From NCBI RefSeq assembly GCF_965215815.1, contig NZ_CBDCEO010000013.1, positions 2,170,001 to 2,234,000 of the forward strand: a DNA stretch of 64,000 nt, in the 5' to 3' direction. How positions within the stretch are numbered: the first letter of the stretch is position 1; every line of letters begins with the position of its first letter. This stretch comes from Poriferisodalis sp965215815 (lineage in GTDB: Bacteria; Actinomycetota; Acidimicrobiia; Acidimicrobiales; Poriferisodalaceae). Both the position numbers and the translations under genes were made by a program. Shown here piece by piece: positions 56,747 through 64,000 of the stretch. The notes under the pieces were generated by a model. It saw only the letters and a program-made list of their open reading frames with translations, was not told the DNA's origin and ran no database searches.

Positions 56747-57535
56747 ATGAACACAGAGGACCTGGCCGAAGTCTGGATCGACAGCCATTGCCACCTGTGG
56801 GACAACGGCGCCGACCTCGTCGCCGAGGCGCACCGAGACGGGGTCGCCTGGGTCATCGACATCGGCACCGACGTTGAGCGAAGCATTTCGGCACTGGAGC
56901 GCGCCCGCACGTTGCCGGGTGTCGCTGCCACCATCGGGCTGCATCCCCACGATGCCGATTCCGGACCTGCGGAGCTTGAGGCACTGGAGCAGCTGATCGC
57001 TGCAGGCTCCTCGCCGGTCGCGATCGGCGAATGCGGGTTGGATTACTTCTACGAGCACTCCGATCGGGCCAGCCAGCGTGAGGCGTTTGCCGCTCAGATT
57101 GCGATGGCGCATCGCTACGAGCTGGCGCTGGTGATCCACAGCCGCGACGCCTGGGAGGACACGTTCGACGTGCTCGACGCCGAGGGCGTGCCTGAGCGCA
57201 CCATCTTCCATTGCTTCACCGGAGGGCCCGACGAGGCCCGCGCGTCACTCGATCGCGGCGCTTCGCTGTCGTTCAGCGGCATCGTGTCGTTCAGCAATGC
57301 ATCCGAGATCCGTGATGCTGCCGCCCTCGTTCCGGCCGACCGCTACCTCGTAGAGACAGACGCGCCGTACCTGGCCCCGGTGCCTCAACGCGGCAAGCAG
57401 AACCGGCCGAGCTGGGTGCGTTTCGTAGGCCAGGCAGTTGCAGCGACACGGGGCATTTCTGTCGCGCAGGTTGCGGCCGAGACCACGGCCAATGCCCAGC
57501 GCATGTTCCGGCTTGGCCCCTCTGGCCTCCCATGA
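56747..57535 (+). CDS. tatD: TatD-family metal-dependent DNase/hydrolase
   Basis: Protein of 262 residues from ATG 56747. Metal-binding motifs: WIDSHCHLWDNG (about residues 10-21), TIGLHPHDAD (about 62-71), IGECGLDYFYEHSD (about 91-104), LVIHSRDAWEDTFDVL (about 124-139), IFHCFTGG (about 151-158), and LVETDAPYLAP (about 205-215). TatD proteins are 3'-5' exonucleases/DNA hydrolases. It ends in an ATGA overlap with rsmA, a common order in Actinobacteria (metG-tatD-rsmA-ispE). Confidence 0.93.
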   Translation: MNTEDLAEVWIDSHCHLWDNGADLVAEAHRDGVAWVIDIGTDVERSISALERARTLPGVAATIGLHPHDADSGPAELEALEQLIAAGSSPVAIGECGLDYFYEHSDRASQREAFAAQIAMAHRYELALVIHSRDAWEDTFDVLDAEGVPERTIFHCFTGGPDEARASLDRGASLSFSGIVSFSNASEIRDAAALVPADRYLVETDAPYLAPVPQRGKQNRPSWVRFVGQAVAATRGISVAQVAAETTANAQRMFRLGPSGLP

Positions 57536-58380
57536 CCAACCAGCTGCTGACGCTGCCTGCGGTCAAGGAACTCTTGGAGCGGGCTGGCACTGTTCCACGT
57601 CGCAGCCTCGGCCAGAACTTCGTCGTCGATCCCAACACCGTGCGCCGCATTGCCCGCTTGGCAGGAGTCGGGCCGGGTGACCGCGTTGTCGAGATCGGCG
57701 CCGGGTTGGGTTCGCTGACGGCGGCCTTGGCGGAGACCGGAGCCACCGTTGTCGCCGTGGAAACCGACGGCCGGCTGGTGTCCCTGTTGCGTGAAGTGCT
57801 GAGTCCCTACCCGAGTTCGGTGGAGGTGGTGCACGCAGACGCTCGCCGCATGGACTGGAACGCACTCCTGGGAGGCACTGGCTGGCACCTTGTGGCGAAT
57901 CTTCCCTACAACATCGCCACCTCGCTGGTGCTGACGGTGCTCGACGAGGTGCCGGGGGTGTCCCAGCTGCTGGTGATGTGCCAGCGAGAGGCCGCCGAGC
58001 GACTGGCAGCTGAACCCGGCAGCGGTGCTTACGGCGCCGTTTCGGTGCGTGTTGCGATCCACGCTGACGCCGAACTGGCTGGCGCGGTACCGGCCACGGT
58101 CTTCTACCCCCGTCCCGAAGTGGAGTCCGCGCTGGTGCGCATCACCCGGCGTGCGGACGCGCTGGAGTCCAAGTTGCGCGCGGAGATCGAACGGCTCGTC
58201 ACAGCGGCCTTCGCGCACCGCCGGCAAATGCTGCGTCGCACGTTGCGGAATGCCTTCGATGACGCCGATGCAAAGCTTGTGGCCGCCGACATCGACCCGA
58301 CCGAGCGCCCCGAACGGCTGGGGCTTGCGCAGTGGGCACGTCTCGCCACAGTCTCGCTGGGCACTCGGCAGCAAGGCTGA
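57532..58380 (+). CDS. rsmA: 16S rRNA (adenine1518/1519-N6)-dimethyltransferase RsmA
   Basis: Protein of 282 residues. Typical start LGQNFVVDPNTVRRIARLAG (about residues 27-46), SAM-binding VVEIGAGLGSLTAALAETG (about 55-73), catalytic NLPYNIATSLVL (about 123-134), MCQREAAERLAAEPGSGAYG, and the C-terminal RRQMLRRTLRNAF. It dimethylates two adenines in helix 45 of 16S rRNA; loss gives kasugamycin resistance in other bacteria. It overlaps tatD by ATGA, and ispE begins 7 nt after its stop. Confidence 0.95.
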   Translation: MTNQLLTLPAVKELLERAGTVPRRSLGQNFVVDPNTVRRIARLAGVGPGDRVVEIGAGLGSLTAALAETGATVVAVETDGRLVSLLREVLSPYPSSVEVVHADARRMDWNALLGGTGWHLVANLPYNIATSLVLTVLDEVPGVSQLLVMCQREAAERLAAEPGSGAYGAVSVRVAIHADAELAGAVPATVFYPRPEVESALVRITRRADALESKLRAEIERLVTAAFAHRRQMLRRTLRNAFDDADAKLVAADIDPTERPERLGLAQWARLATVSLGTRQQG

Positions 58381-58387
58381 GACGGCT

Positions 58388-59236
58388 GTGCCGGCGCACG
58401 CCTCCGCTGACCGAGGGCCGGTTCGCCTGCTTGCTCCAGCGAAGCTGACGCTGCAGCTGCGCATCACGGGCACTCGTCGAGACGGCTATCACCTCATTGA
58501 TGCCGAGATGGTGACGCTGGACCTGTGCGACGAGCTCATCGTTCATCCCAGCACAACATCGTCGGTTGAGGTGGTGCCTTCGGCCGGCGCAGCCGGTGCA
58601 GCCGACTGGGACATCCCCAGCGACCGTTCCAACTTGGTCATCCGGGCGCTGGAGCTGGCGGGCCACACCGCCCACGTCGAGATTCGCAAGCGCATACCGC
58701 CGGGCGCCGGGCTCGGTGGGGGATCGGCCGACGCGGCCGCAGTGCTCCGCTGGGCGAATCGTCTCGCAGTCAGCGAGACCGCCAAGGCAGCCTCGGAAGC
58801 GTCCCGTCCCCAGACTCCGACCCTCGTCTCCCCGCAACAGGCGGCGACCCTGGGCGCAGACGTGGCGTTCTGCCTCACCGGCGGTCGAGCTCGCGTGACG
58901 GGAATCGGCGAGATCATCGAGTCGATCCCGTTCCGGGATGCAGCGTTTGTGCTGTGGACGCCGCCGATTCAGGTCAATACCGCAGCGGTGTACCGGCGCT
59001 GGGACGAGATGGGGGGACCGAGCGGGGGCTCGAACGACCTTGAGGCGGCCGCATTGGCCGTTCATCCCGAACTCTCCGCCTGGCGCGATCAGCTCGCCGG
59101 GGCCACAGGGCGAACGCCTCGGCTGGCTGGCAGCGGCGGCACGTGGTTCGTCCCTGCGCCGTTTGGCACACGCCTGAACCTGCCTACGCGCGACGGCATC
59201 AGCGCCCTGCGAGCGCGTGCCATCGGGCGGCTCTAG
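58388..59236 (+). CDS. ispE: 4-diphosphocytidyl-2-C-methyl-D-erythritol kinase
   Basis: GHMP kinase of 282 residues from GTG 58388. Motifs: LAPAKLTLQLRITGTRRDGY (about residues 15-34, with the conserved Lys), the ATP-binding IPPGAGLGGGSADAAAVLRW (about 103-122), and GADVAFCLTGGRARVTGIGE (about 156-175). It phosphorylates CDP-ME in the MEP isoprenoid pathway; dxs, the first enzyme, is at 15405. The conserved asparagine in the usual AKxN opening is replaced (AKLTLQLRI), which is unusual. The adjacent bS22-like gene is convergent. Confidence 0.92.
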   Translation: MPAHASADRGPVRLLAPAKLTLQLRITGTRRDGYHLIDAEMVTLDLCDELIVHPSTTSSVEVVPSAGAAGAADWDIPSDRSNLVIRALELAGHTAHVEIRKRIPPGAGLGGGSADAAAVLRWANRLAVSETAKAASEASRPQTPTLVSPQQAATLGADVAFCLTGGRARVTGIGEIIESIPFRDAAFVLWTPPIQVNTAAVYRRWDEMGGPSGGSNDLEAAALAVHPELSAWRDQLAGATGRTPRLAGSGGTWFVPAPFGTRLNLPTRDGISALRARAIGRL

Positions 59237-59267
59237 GCCATCGCCCTAAACCATCGCGGTCGCTGGA

Positions 59268-59363
59268 TCAGCGATTGCGGCGTTGGTAACGCGTGCGCCG
59301 CAACATCTTGCGGTGCTTCTTCTTGCGCATCCGCTTGCGGCGCTTTTTGACCAGCGATCCCAT
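59268..59363 (-). CDS. Ribosomal protein bS22-like (AURKAIP1/COX24-type) small basic protein
   Basis: A 31-codon gene on the minus strand: MGSLVKKRRKRMRKKKHRKM, then LRRTRYQRRNR. This matches the small-subunit protein bS22 known from mycobacteria (MGSVIKKRRKRMSKKKHRK start, from memory), which occurs across Actinobacteria. It is transcribed towards the end of ispE, 31 nt away. With the bL37-like gene it marks the organism as actinobacterial. Confidence 0.88.
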   Translation of the reverse strand: MGSLVKKRRKRMRKKKHRKMLRRTRYQRRNR

Positions 59364-59504
59364 CGAGCGCTGAACGCTACCGCCTCACCGTCGGCGTCCC
59401 ACGAGAACGCCCGGATTCAGAGCTCGGGCAACTCCCTGACCATGGCATTCGCGCGGGTCGCTACCCTCGCTAGACAAGCACGCCGGCTGACGCCGCATGC
59501 GTGA

Positions 59505-59576
59505 TCGGGGATCGTTCAATTGGCAGGACATCGGGTTTTGGTCCCGACAACGGAGGTTCGAACCCTCCTCCCCGAA
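59505..59576 (+). tRNA. tRNA-Gln (anticodon TTG)
   Basis: A 72-nt cloverleaf: acceptor TCGGGGA/TCCCCGA, D arm GTTC/GGAC, anticodon stem TCGGG/CCCGA with loop TTTTGGT (anticodon TTG, reads CAA), T arm GGAGG-TTCGAAC-CCTCC, discriminator A. CCA is not encoded. The glmU-like gene begins 29 nt downstream. Confidence 0.95.
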
Positions 59577-59605
59577 CCGCCCCATTCCCAGGTCGGACCC
59601 GCACG

Positions 59606-60382
59606 ATGCGCTCGGTTCCGATGAGCCAACCCTGCGCAGCCATCGTGTTGGCAGCGGGCGCGGGCACTCGAATGGCCTCGGACGCGCCGAAGCCGCTCCT
59701 TCCGGTCGCAGGCCGCGCCATGGTGCTGCGGGTGCTCGACGCGCTCGCAGGTGTCGATGCCGAGCCGGTTGTGGTCGTGATCGGGCATGGCGCAACCAAA
59801 GTCCGCGACGCCGTGCAGAGCGCAGCGCCACAGCCAGACCGCTTGGTGTTCGCGACCCAGCCCTCCCAGCTCGGCACCGGCGACGCAGCACGCGTGGGCC
59901 TGCTGGCCCTCAGCCAGCTCTCAGAAGCCTCAGATGTTCTGGTGGTGCCGGGCGACACGCCGTTGCTGCGTGCCGCGACGCTGAGCCAAGTCATCTCGGA
60001 GCGCCGGCGCGTTGACGCTGCTGCGAGCTTGCTCACGGCTTACGTCGACGACCCGACTGGCTACGGGCGCATCGTGCGCACTGACGGGCTCATCGGGATC
60101 GTCGAGCAACGAGACGCCTCGCCGTCGCAAGCACGAATCAACGAGATCAATGCGGGCGTTTACTGCTTTCGCATCTCGCTGTTGCGCCGGGTGCTGGGCG
60201 AGCTGAGCCCGGCCAACGATCAGTCGGAGTACTACCTCACCGATGCCATCGGACTGCTCGCGCGCGCCGGCCAGTCGATCTCGGCTGTGCCGGCCCCTGA
60301 CCCTGCCGAAGTGCTGGGTGTGAACGACGCCGACCAGCTGGCGGCGTGCGAGGCAGTGCTGGCGACGCGACGCGGTCGCTGA
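59606..60382 (+). CDS. GlmU-like N-acetylglucosamine-1-phosphate uridyltransferase domain only
   Basis: Protein of 258 residues (ATG 59606; ATG 59621 is also possible). The uridyltransferase signature IVLAAGAGTRMASDAPKPLL (about residues 12-31), FATQPSQLGTGDAARVGLLA, VVPGDTPLLRAATL, GYGRIVRTDGLIGIVEQRDA, INEINAGVYCF and SEYYLTDAIGLLA match GlmU. It ends right after LGVNDADQLAACEAVL, where GlmU proteins of about 460 residues go on into a left-handed beta-helix acetyltransferase. No such repeat follows before prs. The gene sits in the usual glmU position before prs. Acetylation of glucosamine-1-phosphate must be done by another protein. Confidence 0.85.
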   Translation: MRSVPMSQPCAAIVLAAGAGTRMASDAPKPLLPVAGRAMVLRVLDALAGVDAEPVVVVIGHGATKVRDAVQSAAPQPDRLVFATQPSQLGTGDAARVGLLALSQLSEASDVLVVPGDTPLLRAATLSQVISERRRVDAAASLLTAYVDDPTGYGRIVRTDGLIGIVEQRDASPSQARINEINAGVYCFRISLLRRVLGELSPANDQSEYYLTDAIGLLARAGQSISAVPAPDPAEVLGVNDADQLAACEAVLATRRGR

Positions 60383-60580
60383 GCGTCCAAAACGCAGTCG
60401 GACAGCGGAAATCTCCGGTGTTCTGCAAGTGCCGTCAGGTAGCCTCGAAGTGTCGCCGGACTGCTGAACATGCCGCCAAAACCCACTGCCGAGCGTTCCG
60501 CCCAGCCTTCAAGTGCTGCTGCCTCGAGCGCGTCCGTGTTGAGCACGGCGCCACGGGGACGGCTGCGAAAGGAACACGCA

Positions 60581-61564
60581 ATGGAGCTGGTCACCAAGAA
60601 GCGCCTGCACTTGTTCAGCGGAAGGGCGAATCCTGAATTGGCCACTGAGATCGCAGAGCAACTGGGCGTGGAACTCGGTGATCCAGGACTCATCGACTTC
60701 GCAAACGGCGAGATCAAGTGCAAGTTCGCAGAGTCGATTCGCGGCGGCGATGTCTTCATCATCCAGAGTCATGCCGCTTGCGAGACCATGAGCCTCAATG
60801 ACGCGATCATGGAGCAGCTCATCATGGTGGATGCCGCCCGGCGCGCATCGGCCAAGCGCATCACCGCGGTTGCACCCCTGTACGGCTACGCCCGCCAGGA
60901 TCGCAAGGCCGCCGGCCGCGAGCCGATCACAGCGCGACTGCTCGCCGACATGTTCTCGGTCGCCGGCGCGGAGCGTCTGGTGTCGATTGACCTGCACAGC
61001 GGTCAGATCCAGGGCTTCTTCGACGGTCCGGTGGATCATCTGACTGCCGCGCCGGTGCTCATCAAGTACTTGTCCGACGTCATGGACCCCGACTCAGTGA
61101 TCGTGTCGCCCGATACCGGTCGGGTGAAAGTGGCTGAGCGCTATGCCACACGGCTGGGCTGCGATGTTGCGTCGATCTATAAGCGCCGCTCGGCTGACAG
61201 CGCCAATGAATCGGAAGCGCTCGGCATCATGGGTGAGGTGACGGGGCGCACCTGCGTGATCATCGATGACATGATCGACACGGCTGGCACCATCTGTTCG
61301 GCCACCGAGACGCTGCTGGCCCAGGGAGCGGCCGACGTGATGTGCGCCAGCACTCACGGCGTGTTCTCCGAGCCGGCCGTCGACCGCCTGAAGAACTCGT
61401 CGCTGAGCCAGGTCATCGTCACCAACACAGTGCCGATCCCCAGCTCGAAGCAGTTCGACAAGCTGGTGGTGCTGAGTGTCGCTGGGGTGTTCGCCGACGC
61501 CCTCGAATCGGTGTTCGAGGACGCTTCGGTTTCGGAGATCTTTGACGGCCAGAACTTGTTCTAG
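60581..61564 (+). CDS. prs: Ribose-phosphate pyrophosphokinase
   Basis: Protein of 327 residues from ATG 60581, with AAAGGA about 7 nt upstream; the frame is open 110 nt further but that part is not conserved. Motifs: LFSGRANPELATEIAEQLG (about residues 11-29), APLYGYARQDRKAAGREPI (ATP site, about 99-117), DLHSGQIQGFFDGPVDHL (about 137-154), and the PRPP loop VIIDDMIDTAGTICSATE (about 226-243). It makes PRPP from ribose-5-phosphate and ATP. Order glmU-like/prs/rplY/pth/mfd is conserved in many Gram-positive bacteria. Confidence 0.96.
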   Translation: MELVTKKRLHLFSGRANPELATEIAEQLGVELGDPGLIDFANGEIKCKFAESIRGGDVFIIQSHAACETMSLNDAIMEQLIMVDAARRASAKRITAVAPLYGYARQDRKAAGREPITARLLADMFSVAGAERLVSIDLHSGQIQGFFDGPVDHLTAAPVLIKYLSDVMDPDSVIVSPDTGRVKVAERYATRLGCDVASIYKRRSADSANESEALGIMGEVTGRTCVIIDDMIDTAGTICSATETLLAQGAADVMCASTHGVFSEPAVDRLKNSSLSQVIVTNTVPIPSSKQFDKLVVLSVAGVFADALESVFEDASVSEIFDGQNLF

Positions 61565-61597
61565 AGCGATGGCTGCCGGCAATTGAGGCCGGAGCGC

Positions 61598-61640
61598 TTC
61601 TGTGTGCAAAAAAGCTCGCCAGGCGAGCATTTCTGCACAG
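61598..61640. repeat. 43-nt hairpin repeat, copy C
   Basis: Opens TTCTGTGTGCAAAAAAG, apical stem GCTCGC-CAG-GCGAGC, closes GCATTTCTGCACAG. Its apical stem differs from copies A and B at several positions but stays fully paired. It lies between prs and rplY. Confidence 0.8.
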
Positions 61641-61728
61641 AAAAGGATCTGCGGCGGCTCTCGGGGTTCGATCTCGTAGGCTTCCCCGTCGCTGACCGAC
61701 TAGATGTCCAGCACTTGAAGGGATCGGC

Positions 61729-62367
61729 ATGGAACAGCTGAAGCTCGTCGCCGAGGCCCGTCTGACAATCGGCTCAGGCCCGTCGAGACGTCTACGCGCC
61801 GATAACAAGATTCCTGCGGTCATGTACGGCCACGGCAGCGACCCGGTGTTGATCACGCTCGATCGCTTGCGGTTCCGGGCGGCGCTGAACGCAGCGGGTC
61901 CGAACGCGATCATCACCCTCGAGGTCGAGGGCAAGAACCATCTCACCATCGTCAAGGACATGCAGCGCGACTCGATCGCCAACCGCGTCACGCATGTCGA
62001 CTTCATGCTCGTCTCGCTCGAAGAGCGCCTCGTGGTCGACGTGCCGGTCAGGCTTGTCGGTGAAGCGGCAGTGGCCGGTCGCGAGGGAGCGGTCGTGCAG
62101 CAGCAGCTCATGTCGCTGCATGTCGAGTCGCCAGCGGGAGTCATCCCCCCGGCGATCGACGTCGACGTGGAATGGCTGTCGCTGGAGAACTCGATCCGCG
62201 TCAGCGATCTCGCCCTGCCCGAGGGCATGGTGAGCTTGCTCGAAAGCGACACGCTGGTGGTGATCGCGCAGCGATCACGGGCCGCTGTCGCAGCCGAGCA
62301 GGTGGACGAAGACGGCGAGCCAACCGAGGCTGACGAAGACGACGACGTCGCCGACGACGAGGACTGA
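61729..62367 (+). CDS. rplY: Large ribosomal subunit protein bL25 (CTC form)
   Basis: Protein of 212 residues of the longer general-stress CTC type. The 5S rRNA-binding domain covers LVAEARLTIGSGPSRRLRAD, IPAVMYGHGSDPVLITLDR and NHLTIVKDMQRDSIANRVTH (about residues 6-85). The second beta domain has VPVRLVGEAAVAGREGAVVQ and ends in an acidic tail (DEDGEPTEADEDDDVADDED). GAAGGGA lies about 7 nt before the ATG. Copy C of the 43-nt hairpin repeat is in the leader region, about 90 nt upstream. Confidence 0.94.
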   Translation: MEQLKLVAEARLTIGSGPSRRLRADNKIPAVMYGHGSDPVLITLDRLRFRAALNAAGPNAIITLEVEGKNHLTIVKDMQRDSIANRVTHVDFMLVSLEERLVVDVPVRLVGEAAVAGREGAVVQQQLMSLHVESPAGVIPPAIDVDVEWLSLENSIRVSDLALPEGMVSLLESDTLVVIAQRSRAAVAAEQVDEDGEPTEADEDDDVADDED

Positions 62368-62375
62368 CCCACTCA

Positions 62376-63017
62376 GTGTCCGTCTTCCGCCGGGCGGCCG
62401 CGCGGCGGGGGGCAGCCGCAGACTGGTTGGTGGTAGGTCTCGGCAATCCTCCCGAGCGCTTCGCCGGCAGCCGCCACAACGCTGGGGCCCTAGCCGTGGA
62501 ACGCTGGTCAGCGGCGCTCAGGTGCGAGTTGACCGTGCAGAGACGCGAACACGCCCGGGTGGCAGTGACGACGGTCGGCGAGTGCCGCGTCACGCTTGCG
62601 TGCCCGTCCACATTCATGAACGAGAGCGGGGGCAGCGTTGGCATGCTGGTCAAGCGCCACGGCATTGTCGAGCCGTCGCGACTTGTCGTCGTGCACGACG
62701 AGCTCGACCTTGAGCCTGGCCAGGTGCGGCTGAAGGTGGGCGGGGGGATCGCCGGTCACAACGGCTTGGCCTCGATCGCCAGCCAGCTCGGCACCCGGGA
62801 TTTTGTGCGTCTGCGCATCGGCATCGGCAAGCCGCCGCGGCCCGAAGCCGGCAAGAAGTGGGTTCTGCAACGCCCGTCGCGCCGGGAAGAACCATTGATC
62901 GACGAGGCCGTCGACCTGGCGGTGGCAGGGCTGGAGACGCTGGTGCGCGATGGACCCGAGGCGGCGATGAACGTCACCAACACCCGACGGCGGGGTCGGG
63001 ACCCCCACGCACAATGA
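62376..63017 (+). CDS. pth: Peptidyl-tRNA hydrolase
   Basis: Protein of 213 residues from GTG 62376. The catalytic His and its surroundings are intact: LVVGLGNPPERFAGSRHNAG (His near residue 34), CPSTFMNESGGSVGML (about 76-91), VVHDELDLEPGQVRLKVGGG (Asp near 107), and AGHNGLASIASQLG (about 125-138). It releases stalled peptidyl-tRNA. The first 14 residues (SVFRRAAARRGAAAD) are extra and basic. It overlaps mfd by ATGA. Confidence 0.95.
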   Translation: MSVFRRAAARRGAAADWLVVGLGNPPERFAGSRHNAGALAVERWSAALRCELTVQRREHARVAVTTVGECRVTLACPSTFMNESGGSVGMLVKRHGIVEPSRLVVVHDELDLEPGQVRLKVGGGIAGHNGLASIASQLGTRDFVRLRIGIGKPPRPEAGKKWVLQRPSRREEPLIDEAVDLAVAGLETLVRDGPEAAMNVTNTRRRGRDPHAQ

Positions 63018-64000
63018 GCACCGTAGGCTCAGCGCCGCTGCGGGTGTTGACCGAACGCCTCGGCAACGACCCCGGCTTCGTGTCGATGCTGGGTCGTGCG
63101 TCCGGTTCGATTGCGGTCGCCGAGGGGGCACGCCCCTATGTCGCGGCCGGCTTGGCGACGTTGGGGTCGCGGACGCCGGTTGTTGTCGTGACAGCGACAG
63201 CCCACGAAGCTGAGCGCTATGCCGATGACCTCGGCACCTGGTTGGGGGAGCAACAGGTCGCACTGTTCGGCGCCTGGGAGACGCTTCCGTTCGAGCGGGT
63301 GAGTCCTGCGACTGAGACCATGGGCCGCCGCCTGGCGGTGCTGGGGGCGCTGAGCACGAGCTCAGACGCAGGCGAGCCTGTGCCCGAGGTGATCGTCGCC
63401 CCGATTCGAGCTCTGCTGCAACGGCTCAGTCCCGATACGTGTGCTGGGGGAACGTCTTCGATTCGCGTGGCCCGAGGCGGCCAGTGCGACCTCGGCGAGC
63501 TGGTGTCGCAGCTGGTGGGGTGGGGCTACCGCCGCGAGCATCAGGTCGAGCACCGAGGCGAAATTGCGGTGCGCGGCGGGATCGTGGACGTCTTTTGCCC
63601 GACGGCCGATGCGCCGATACGAATCGACCTGTGGGGCGACGAGGTGGATCGTCTCACGACATTCTCCGTCGCCGATCAGCGTTCGGTGGCAGATCTTGGC
63701 GAGACACGTCTTTTCCCGGCACGCGAGATGCGCCCCGATGCCGCCATGAGGGAACGGGCCGCAGCGCTGGCAATCAGCGAACCGTGGTGCCGCGAGCACA
63801 TGGAGCGCCTCGCTGGAGGCGAGCTGTTCGACGGGATGGAGTCGTGGCTGCCGTGGCTCAGCTCCGATGAGATCGTGCTGCCGGATCTGCTGGGACCCGA
63901 GGCGCTGGTGTTGCTCTGTGAACCGCGGCGACTCGCCGACCGGGCCGCCGACATCACGGCGGAAACCGACGACCTGACCCGTTCTCTGGCGGTGACGTGG
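63014..64000 (+). CDS. mfd: Transcription-repair coupling factor Mfd, N-terminal part
   Basis: The frame starts at ATG 63014, overlapping the pth stop, and runs off the window edge with no stop (329 codons seen of about 1150). The N-terminal UvrB-homology modules are recognisable: RPYVAAGLATLGSRTPVVVV, LFGAWETLPFERVSPATETM (the PFERVSP motif), and VGWGYRREHQVEHRGEIAVR, then GGIVDVFCPT. Mfd displaces stalled RNA polymerase and recruits UvrA. The helicase and RNA-polymerase-interacting domains lie beyond the window. Confidence 0.93.
   Translation, partial: MSTVGSAPLRVLTERLGNDPGFVSMLGRASGSIAVAEGARPYVAAGLATLGSRTPVVVVTATAHEAERYADDLGTWLGEQQVALFGAWETLPFERVSPATETMGRRLAVLGALSTSSDAGEPVPEVIVAPIRALLQRLSPDTCAGGTSSIRVARGGQCDLGELVSQLVGWGYRREHQVEHRGEIAVRGGIVDVFCPTADAPIRIDLWGDEVDRLTTFSVADQRSVADLGETRLFPAREMRPDAAMRERAAALAISEPWCREHMERLAGGELFDGMESWLPWLSSDEIVLPDLLGPEALVLLCEPRRLADRAADITAETDDLTRSLAVTW

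Noticed and set aside
57440..57470. GGCATTTCTGTC inside tatD as a repeat copy
   Set aside because: It lies in conserved coding sequence and lacks the rest of the element.
60400..60445. Possible fourth copy of the 43-nt hairpin repeat upstream of prs
   Set aside because: Only TTCTGCAA and GTGCCGTC parts resemble the repeat; the length and the second arm do not match.
1..64000. CRISPR array, insertion sequence or prophage
   Set aside because: No regularly spaced direct repeats with unique spacers, no transposase, integrase or phage structural genes were seen on either strand.

Overview
The window looks like a high-GC chromosome segment from an actinobacterium, most likely an uncultured Acidimicrobiia-type lineage. 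Evidence: two tiny ribosomal proteins known from Actinobacteria (a bS22-like and a bL37-like gene), the order glmU-like/prs/rplY/pth/mfd, the block SAF protein/fmdB/sugar uridylyltransferase/moeA/moaA/moaC/SepX-like that resembles the actinobacterial galU-moeA-sepX neighbourhood, a fused HMG-CoA-synthase-like/OB-fold protein next to a thiolase, and frequent GTG starts placed 6-9 nt after TAnnnT -10 hexamers, as in leaderless actinobacterial transcripts. The lineage is inferred, not proven.

Layout. 27-8183: a four-gene SMC-like anti-plasmid (Wadjet-family) operon, genes overlapping by 4 nt each. 8292-11649: an accessory patch with an intact VapBC pair, a possible hypothetical gene, a HigA antitoxin next to a HigB toxin broken by an in-frame TGA, and two decayed DUF4143 ATPase remnants. 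11699-15332: PIG-L deacetylase, HMG-CoA-synthase-like protein, thiolase, ending in a strong hairpin shared with convergent dxs. 15405-18406: dxs and a flippase-like membrane protein. 18608-23093: tldD, tldE, a PHP phosphoesterase, uppP. 23077-28958: SAF protein, fmdB, uridylyltransferase, molybdenum cofactor genes, SepX-like protein. 29099-29885: tRNA-Ala and a HicBA pair whose toxin carries an in-frame TAA. 30231-35725: SCO1-like lipoprotein, CtaG-like protein, a 42-residue membrane peptide, aminopeptidase N, adenosine kinase. 35711-37793: a 2.06-kb single-gene segment (Schlafen/AlbA plus GHKL-like protein) bounded by a 26-bp direct repeat. 37911-44689: hydrolase plus peptide ABC transporter with a permease-ATPase fusion. 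44737-50132: sugar phosphomutase, MBOAT acyltransferase, two SGNH proteins. 50140-52731: bL37, a CoA-transferase, an apparently intact wHTH-nucleotidyltransferase/HEPN-like pair. 52815-64000: housekeeping genes (ychF, DUF192, rsmI, metG, tatD, rsmA, ispE, bS22, tRNA-Gln, a GlmU that lacks its acetyltransferase half, prs, rplY, pth, start of mfd).

Functional links: dxs and ispE belong to the MEP isoprenoid pathway and uppP recycles its undecaprenyl product; moeA, moaA and moaC make molybdenum cofactor; the SCO1-like and CtaG-like proteins mature cytochrome oxidase; MBOAT plus two SGNH proteins look like an extracytoplasmic O-acylation set.

Most notable signals: (1) the direct-repeat-bounded one-gene cassette; (2) a 43-nt hairpin repeat in three intergenic copies whose apical stem changes sequence but keeps pairing; (3) two toxins of antitoxin-toxin pairs silenced by single nonsense codons while the antitoxins stay open; (4) a 24-bp tandem duplication of the tldD-tldE stop/start junction that creates a mini-ORF; (5) a GlmU reduced to its uridyltransferase half.
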